DNA from: Vishniacozyma victoriae
Taxonomy: Eukaryota; Basidiomycota; Tremellomycetes; Tremellales; Bulleribasidiaceae
Direction: 5' to 3'
Assembly (NCBI GenBank): GCA_017654735.1
Contig: JADPYG010000088.1
Coordinates: 3,348,001-3,412,000, forward strand
DNA length: 64,000 bases
The notes beneath the pieces were generated by a model that saw only the letters and a list, made by a program, of their open reading frames with translations, ran no database searches and had not been told where the DNA came from. A program made the position numbers and the translations under genes. Positions 57,710 through 64,000 of the stretch are shown one piece after another. Within the stretch, counting starts at the first letter, position 1; each line of letters starts with the position of its first letter.

Positions 57710-58884
57710 CTAACTTCCCTGCTGCCCAGGCTTGACCAACACATTGACAGATCCACCAGGCCTATCCCCCACAAATTTGATAGCCTCATTAGCCCGATCG
57801 AGGCTGAAAGATTTGTGTTGAAGGAACGAGAAATCGATTAATCCAGCATCCATCATGGCCACAAGATCATCAATCTCACCAGTCCTGAACCAATTCGAAC
57901 CGATAATAGCGACTTCGTGCATCATAGCTTCGATATAGGTTTGCGAAACCTCTCCCTCTGCTCCACCTGCTACCAAGATGGCTTTTCCTCCTCTCTTGAC
58001 AGATCGGATGAGGTTCATGGTCGTATCGGCTTTGCCTCCGACTCCGAGGCAGTCGATTAGAACATCAGGTCCGAGGCCGTTCGTATTGTTCTTGACCCAT
58101 GTAGCCATTTCAGATTCTTCTTCAGAAGAAGTAACGACAATGTTCTTGCCGAGTGACGCGACTTCCTGCAAGCGGTCAGGGTTTCGTCCGACACCTAGAA
58201 TCTTGGTCGCGCCGGAACCGAGTGCGATAGCGACAGCTGCGTAACCGAGTGTACCAGTGACACCATTGATGAGGACAGTTGAAGCTGGTCCGACCCCTCC
58301 CTTTCGAAGTGCGGCGAATGAAGTTCCGATATATCCGAAACGAGCGGCTGTATCGAGATCGACCGAGTCGGGTAGGACGACGATATTGGCATCGGGGGAA
58401 AGAAGGTATTCAGACATTCCACCTAATGGGTACCGTTCCAATGTCTTCTTGCCTTGTTCGCTGGTTGCAAAGTAAGCTCGAAGAGCCCCAGCGGGACATA
58501 GATCAGCTCGACCTGGTCAGTCAGCTAAAAAATACCAATGAATGGAGAGCACGTACCTCGTCGACAGGCCTGACAGGTGTCACAAGTGAGATAGGGATCC
58601 ACGTAAACCCGATCACCAACTTTCAAGTTTAGGACGTGCTCCCCAACAGCCTCAATCGTCCCAGAAGCATCTAATCCGAATGAAATGGGGTCCATGGCTA
58701 TGTTGAATCCTTCAGGTAGCGACTCGGTGTTGGTGAGCATATTGGCGGTGTTGGGTACGACATTGCAGGCGTGGACCTTGACTAGGACGTCCTTGGGTCC
58801 AGGGGTAGGCTTTTCAGCTGTGCCGATCGTGAGAGGGCTCTCCTTGGAGGGTCTGGTGAAGCGGGCGACTTTAATTTGGGTCAT
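57710..58884 (-). CDS. Zinc-type medium-chain dehydrogenase, catalytic zinc site probably lost
   Basis: Exon 1 (about 58558-58884) starts MTQIKVARFTRPSKESPLTI and has the GroES-like fold (PGPKDVLVKVHACNV, GTIEAVGEHVLNLKVGDRVY). The structural-zinc lobe is TCDTCQACRRGRADLC across a short intron, with all four Cys. Exon 2 has ARFGYIGTSFAALRKG, VLINGVTGTLGYAAVAIALG (Rossmann dinucleotide motif), ILGVGRNPDRLQEVASLG, VLIDCLGVGG and a GGSVNVLVKPGQ end. The usual catalytic-zinc GHE is replaced by SFGLDASG, and the first-ligand region reads HACNVVPNTANM, so the catalytic metal is probably absent. The substrate is unknown; NAD(P)-dependent oxidoreductase chemistry is expected. Confidence 0.85.
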
Positions 58885-59354
58885 GTTGTGTAGGTGGATT
58901 GTTGGTCGAGAGCGAAGGGGCCGTTATTTGGTTGACTGGTTGGTCGGAGGAGCTGGTTGAAGAATGAATCTTTCAAGTTAGAATTCTGAGACGGCTATAT
59001 ACTTTTCCATTTTCGTTGTGAGACACCAGTGTTCGACAGTCTACGCCAACAAAGTTGACTCATCTCCAGTCGACCATCAATCACCGCTCCACCATGACGT
59101 ACAATCAACGGACATTCACTACACCTCCGACTGTGATAACGTATATACGCCTGATTTCCTCTCGTTTACGGCAAACGCCGAGTGACTAGCTCCGCGGGCC
59201 GTCGTTTTCGTCTTCTTGATCCGCGACCCGTTTGTTGATGTTATCGGTGACTCGGCCTCACCTAGATCTCAAGGTATATAGGGATAATAATGACGGCGGT
59301 GGCTTCCGTTGCTATTCATCCTAGATCGACATCGATAGCCTGGTATAAAGATTG
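58885..59354. other. Divergent promoter between dehydrogenase and glycosylase
   Basis: 470 bp; no coding signal. It serves two genes reading outward. Confidence 0.4.
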
Positions 59355-60368
59355 ATGCGCCCTGGCTTTCGTGTTCTATCAGCTGAGATAATGGGTACTG
59401 TCAAACGCAAAACACCAGCATCTCCATCGATGTCGGCTCCGTACAAACGAGCTTCGGCCTCCCGGTCTCGAACCAAAGCAGCGGAAGACGTCAAGACTGT
59501 CTCATCAGACGAAACGAAAGACGTTGTCGCAAAGGAAAACGCCAAACACGGTGATCGTTTATCCAGCAAGAAGCATTCCGCTTGGTCGCAATACACTTCC
59601 GAATCCCCTTTTCCTACATTCCACCATCCCACTCCCGAAGAATGCCGTATAGCCCATGCGAGGTTGAAGGAATTACATCAAGAAGCAGTCGAAGCTGAAT
59701 TTGCCGATGAGAATACCCCTGAAACAATCCCACATGTCTTGGACGCTATGATCATCGCTATCCTGTCCCAAGCGACCGCTTGGTCAAATGCAAAGAGGGC
59801 CATGAATTCCATGAAAAAGATATATGGATCGATATTCGCATATGAAGAGATTGTGAAAGGAGGTCAACCAAAATTAGCAGAAACGATAAGATGTGGTGGA
59901 ATGCATAATCGGAAATCAATGATTATCATGACGGTCCTCGACCAAGTCCACAAGAAAGCCGGAAAGTACGACTTGGACGATTTATTCGAATTGGACGACG
60001 AAGAAGTAATGAAGGAATTGTTAGGTTATAAGTACATGGGAACGAAATCGGCATCGGTAGTTATGGGCTGGTGTTTGAAGAGGAATCCATTTACGGTCGA
60101 TACACATGTCTACAGGTTGGCAGGGATATGGGGCTGGAGACCTAAAGATGCTACAAGGGAAAAGACTCAATCACATCTGGAGATTATGATCCCTCCAAAC
60201 TTGAAATTCGATCTCCATTTCCTCATGATTCAACATGGGAGAACATGTCCGGCTTGTCGGGGTGGTAGTAAAGGAGGAAATTGCACGTTGAAGGGCGGGA
60301 AGGCTTTGCAGAAGGGGGAACAGGATGAACAGGACGACGAAGACGATCAGGCCGGTGAAGATGGTTGA
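59355..60368 (+). CDS. HhH-GPD DNA glycosylase/AP lyase-like protein (endonuclease III superfamily)
   Basis: These enzymes remove damaged bases and, when a helix-hairpin-helix Lys is present, cut the abasic site. The single exon has a basic N-terminal tail (KRKTPASPSMSAPYKRASAS). The HhH-GPD fold follows: LDAMIIAILSQATAWSNAKR, AETIRCGGMHNRKSMIIMTV, LLGYKYMGTKSASVVMGWCL with the hairpin Lys, and FTVDTHVYRLAGIWGWRP with the catalytic Asp. The C-terminal part HGRTCPACRGGSKGGNCTL has only three Cys instead of the four of an endonuclease III iron-sulphur cluster. The tail is Asp/Glu-rich. Two starts are possible: 59355 (MRPGFRVLSAEIM, maybe mitochondrial) and 59391 (MGTVKRK, nuclear type). Confidence 0.87.
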   Translation: MRPGFRVLSAEIMGTVKRKTPASPSMSAPYKRASASRSRTKAAEDVKTVSSDETKDVVAKENAKHGDRLSSKKHSAWSQYTSESPFPTFHHPTPEECRIAHARLKELHQEAVEAEFADENTPETIPHVLDAMIIAILSQATAWSNAKRAMNSMKKIYGSIFAYEEIVKGGQPKLAETIRCGGMHNRKSMIIMTVLDQVHKKAGKYDLDDLFELDDEEVMKELLGYKYMGTKSASVVMGWCLKRNPFTVDTHVYRLAGIWGWRPKDATREKTQSHLEIMIPPNLKFDLHFLMIQHGRTCPACRGGSKGGNCTLKGGKALQKGEQDEQDDEDDQAGEDG

Positions 60369-60877
60369 AGGAGTGGTCAAGTAGTCTGTAGTGTAGTATC
60401 TGTTTGTACTGTAGCATCTATCTTGTTGCCCTGTAGTCAATCGCATTGCATGTTCCAATCTCGGCAAAGTTACCATCTAGTATCGTGACTCATCAGATCC
60501 AGACGTGATCAGCTCGAGCTCATTATCAGCTCGAGCTCATTCACAGCTCGTTGAAATGAAGCCAACATTTATATCACACAGTGCATAAGCTCTATCTAAC
60601 AACCTGGAAACCAAGAATGAATCGTCGGATTCTCTAATACAGACGTATAGTGACCAGCACACGTCAAGGGAGGAGCATACTTTAGGAAGGCGAAGGTATA
60701 GACAGGGTAGAAGTAGTATGAAAAAGGTAGGCAGGCAGGTTATTGTAAAGAGATAGAAGGAAAGCATATATATTTGAGAAAGAGTGAGGCACTGTCGAGA
60801 TAGAGTCGGGAAAGTACGAAACACCCCTTGTCGTTTTCCCGTCAAGACAGGCTCATTTCGAGACTTGCTCGCTCGAT
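60369..60877. other. Convergent 3' region, glycosylase / GH16 gene
   Basis: 509 bp between two converging genes. It contains the 17-bp tandem palindromic repeat listed separately and no supportable gene. Confidence 0.45.
60508..60541. repeat. 17-bp perfect tandem repeat with AGCTCGAGCT palindrome
   Basis: ATCAGCTCGAGCTCATT occurs twice in direct succession, each with the 10-bp palindrome AGCTCGAGCT, followed by a partial third unit (CAGCTCG). It lies between converging genes. Confidence 0.85.
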
Positions 60878-62362
60878 CTACGATGAAGGAGGGTTAAAGT
60901 ACTTGACGTATGATACCTGGCTGTCAGCTTCAACACTTAAAAGAAGAGGAGAGGTGACTTACCTCCCAGTAGGCCTCGCTGAAGGCGGAACCCTTGTTGA
61001 GGACGTAGTCGGAGCAAGTAGAGTAACCAGTCTTGGAAGCACATGATTCAGTCTGACCGGCGTAACCGGCAGAGTTCCAGACAGAGTCGGCTCCGGACCA
61101 ATCACCACAGAAAGTGTTGGTAAAGATGTTGAAGTTTTCGGTAAAGAACTTGTAAGGATCACAAGTGTCTCCTCGGAAGTTGGCGGTGGGCTTTCCCCAG
61201 GCAGCAGGGTCGGGCTTGTCGGCCTTGATGTCGGCAGGGATGTTGTTTCGGCTAAAGAACCAGACTTGGATACCGGCCTGAGTCCATTCGACTGGTTGGT
61301 CAGCTAGGAACGAGAATGACGGGAAAAGGGACTAACGAGCATAGACACCACCACCGGCGGCGTTGAAACCTTCGCCGAAAGAGTTTCCGCTGGTCAAATC
61401 ACGGACACCACAACCCTCGTTTCCGGTCTCGTAAGCGGCACAGTTGTAGCTGTCGAACCAACCAGTGGTCAAACTTCCAGTCTGTAGATCGTTGGTGTTG
61501 GAAGGGATTCGACATCCGGAACCAGTGTGGATGGAGATTTGGTTCTGGGAGAAGGCATTGACACCCTCCATGATATCGATTTCACCTCCATAAGGCCAGT
61601 TGTCTCCGTTCATCCACCAAGCGGGCCATGTACCACATCCGGTAGGAGCGTGGACGGCATCCATGATAACCATACCACCAGTGTATCTGTTCATCAGCAA
61701 TGGCCAAAGGATAGTCAGTCTAATAAACTTACCGCTTCTTTCCGTGGATTCGCACAGCTTTTCGGCCACCGGAAACGTGTTCGGTCTGGTCGACAGTCAT
61801 GATGGCGTTACCCTTGCCGTTGATCGAGATCAGGCCTTGGTTCCAGGCATTGCTGGCACTCTGGTAAGAGACGGTACCGTGTGTGGGATCGTTCCATGCC
61901 CAAAAGTCGAAATGGTCAAAGAAGTCGTTTCCTTGCTATTTGATTAGTTCAAAGTTCGATGCTGAAGGACATAAAAAAGCTTACCCATGCCTCTTCAAGA
62001 GACCAAGCGGTAGAGGAAGCGGGGACGGAGGCGGAAGGTGATGCCGAGGCAGAGGCAGAGACGGATGCTGAGGCGGATCCGGAAGCGGTAGTAGGACCTC
62101 CAGCCCATGCTCCACCACCAATCTGCGTTGTCGTGTTGGTGCCGGGAACGACACACAAAGATCCTTCCGCCCTCTTCTTCTTGACGACTCGTTTCGTCTT
62201 TGGTTTTCTTAGTTCGGGCGATGGACCACGAGCTTCAACAAGGACTTCACCATTTCGAGCAGCAATGTCGACATGGGCGTGACCTCGCTTTGGGTTTCGT
62301 CCGACGTGAGCAGAGAGGGCGGGGGTGGCGAGGAGAGGTAGTAGTAGGCTAGAGTAAAGCAT
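60878..62362 (-). CDS. Secreted GH16 endo-beta-1,3(4)-glucanase-like enzyme
   Basis: GH16 enzymes cleave or remodel beta-glucans at the cell surface. The start MLYSSLLLPLLATPALSAHV is a clear signal peptide. A pro-region follows with KPKTKRVVKKKRAEGS, where KKR-AEG suits a Kex2-type cut, and then a Ser/Ala-rich linker (alternating S and A). The catalytic domain begins AWQGNDFFDHFDFWAWNDPT, then MTVDQTEHVSGGRKAVRI, RYTGGMVIMDAVHAPTGCGT, WPAWWMNGDNWPYGGEIDIM followed by EGV (the ExDxxE catalytic site EIDIME), FGEGFNAAGGGVYA, VEWTQAGIQVWFFSRNNIPA and CDPYKFFTENFNIFTNTFCG. The last exon ends SYVKYFNPPSS at 60878-60880. Introns interrupt at about 61955, 61700, 61310 and 60935. Family assignment is firm; exact substrate is not. 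Confidence 0.92.
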
Positions 62363-64000
62363 TGTGTATAGTATAGTATAGTAGACTAGACGGTGAAGTG
62401 TTGTGATAGTGACCGGTGTAAATTGGTCAAAGCGTGATAGAAGTATAGATATAGAGGGTTGAAGGATGTTCTACTCTTATTCTTTCGGGGATTTCAACTA
62501 ATGGGGGCGCACAGCGTCTTTATAGATGAACTAGTTGTGTGAAAATGAAACGAATCAATCGGTTCAGGGGCGAGGGGATGATGGGATGTGATCGTTATCG
62601 TCGTCGTTGGTGTAGTCGTTGGACGGGGTTGCAATCAATGCAAGACCGTTATGATGCGATGCAGTTGGAAAGGGGATGGATAGTGCGGTGTAGGAGTGAG
62701 TGGATATATAAGAAGCGAAAAGGGGGGATAGGGGGAATACAATAAGAGTAAAGGATGGCGTGTGAAAGGGTGAGGTTCGTGTTTGTTCAGGGTAATGCCA
62801 AGCGAAATAGAAACGCGAGTATAATAAGATTAAATCGAATAGGCGATCAAAGGTAGTCGATGTAAAGGGGAAAGGGGGGTGAGCGAGGTCGAGTGCAAGG
62901 GGGGAGGATAGTCGAGGTCGGTAGTGGTCGGAAAAGGGGATATAGCGTCAGCGATATGTACGGTAATGTGTGATGTATGAAAAGAACAAAGAGAGAATGT
63001 AAAGTGGCGCTCGAGCGCGTTCTCTTCTACGGGATAACAAGGTTGGGATGGGTAGAGGGACGGGCAAAGGGGAAACAATACGCTTCTATCCAAAGTGTAG
63101 CCTACTGCGCGAATTTTGCGTGCCCGGCGAGCTGGCCCGAGACAACGTGGAATGTCCTCCAAGTATCCCAAGTATCTTCCAAGTGACCCATTCGCACCGC
63201 TCTGCCTTCCCGAGACATGTGAGCGGGTAGAGCGATTTTACGCTGCTGCCCAATCCCATGCCTGAGACATCATGGTCCAAGCGTCCAATATCCTCATCCC
63301 ACCTTTGATTGCTTCCCATACACATCCACATTCATATACACACAAACATCCCGAGATCCTCCATGACCCGAAACCTTATCCCGACAGACAAAGCAACCGT
63401 GCTCAAATATAGGATAGTAACTCACCAAAAGCAGAGCAATCAATGATCTGGCCGTCAAGGCAATATAGAGAGATGTTGGGGGTAGTAACGGGTAAAAAGA
63501 AGTAGGAATGTAGTAGTAGAGAAAGGGAAGCTGATGATCTCGATGAACTCTAGTTGTGTGGCTGCTTGCGAAATGGCTAGAAGTGCTTGGTAGGATAAAG
63601 AGGCGCTACTGCGATGACGGTACCATAGGACAGGCTAGTCTTCCTCTGGTTACAGCCCAGAGAGAAGGGGTATGCAAACAGGGTTCCTGGGAATTGTACC
63701 TATAGACTCGGCATGGGAGCAGGATATATCACAATGGACGCGACGTGACTTGTACAAATTCTATTTCAACAGTGAACCCTGAATAAATCTCCTGACGCGT
63801 ATAACAACAACAATAGATCCAAACGCCATCCCGAGTTTCTTGATGCGCGTATTCTTGGACAATCTAGACCACGAAATAGCATCCAAGCTGCTATTCTCTA
63901 CTGCGTAGCCGTGACCAAAAAGCCTGCGGCGGAGTTATACATTTCTGAGAACAGACTGCGACCTTTGCATCTCGATTGCGGGTGGCGTTCGGACATCAGC
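62363..64000. other. Intergenic to right edge, no gene called
   Basis: 1.64 kb. The first part is the GH16 promoter, with purine-rich, pyrimidine-poor strands. Near 63432-63490 on minus a short frame (LYCLDGQIIDCSAFG) runs into a GTGAGT donor and looks coding, but it lacks a start and partner exons. It may be an outlying exon of a gene continuing elsewhere or chance. Confidence 0.4.

Overview
The window looks like nuclear DNA of a basidiomycete yeast of the Tremellales (Cryptococcus/Kwoniella type). Genes are dense and lie on both strands. They are cut by many very short introns (about 36-100 nt) with GT..AG borders and CTGAC/CTGAT-like branch sites close to the acceptor. Several gene structures also point to this group, such as an ATG4 with a very long N-terminal extension and a Gin4-type kinase. 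No species is claimed. No rRNA, tRNA, CRISPR array or intact transposon was recognised.

Layout. (1) 1-14.8 kb is a conserved housekeeping block: ecdysoneless/SGT1-like regulator (cut by the left edge), a winged-helix-like nuclear protein, mitochondrial GrpE (MGE1), histone H3K79 methyltransferase (DOT1), splicing factor CEF1/CDC5 and a Gin4-type kinase. (2) 15.7-24.5 kb is a head-to-tail array of eight BTB/POZ-fold paralogs, all on + and all with the same phase-2 intron. At least two are broken. (3) 24.6-30.8 kb holds an ING-family PHD protein, a Gly/Met-repeat protein built of duplicated exons, and a Pho85-type cyclin. (4) 30.8-34.4 kb is gene-poor. (5) 34.4-44.5 kb is a second dynamic island. 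It interleaves four more diverged BTB-like genes (two broken) with seven copies of a small one-repeat Myb/SANT gene family (one broken). (6) 44.7-62.4 kb is again mostly ordinary: two GH128-type glucanase genes, TMA20/MCT-1, a RING-H2 protein, mitochondrial IMP1 protease, a four-span membrane protein, ATG4, a zinc-type dehydrogenase, an HhH-GPD glycosylase and a secreted GH16 glucanase. (7) 62.4-64 kb has no gene I could support.

How the genes fit together. The housekeeping genes are unrelated in pathway and seem to be neighbours only by synteny, although several are chromatin or nuclear factors (DOT1, ING, CEF1) and three are cell-wall glucanases. The striking part is the two islands. Two small gene families, BTB adaptor-like and Myb-like, have multiplied and decayed side by side, each with a fixed family-specific intron. 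This is the best candidate in the window for an undescribed, fast-evolving system. Its function cannot be read from the sequence.

Method limits. All splice sites were placed by eye from consensus and reading-frame continuity. Family names rest on remembered motifs, without database searches. Gene boundaries are start to stop codon and include introns.
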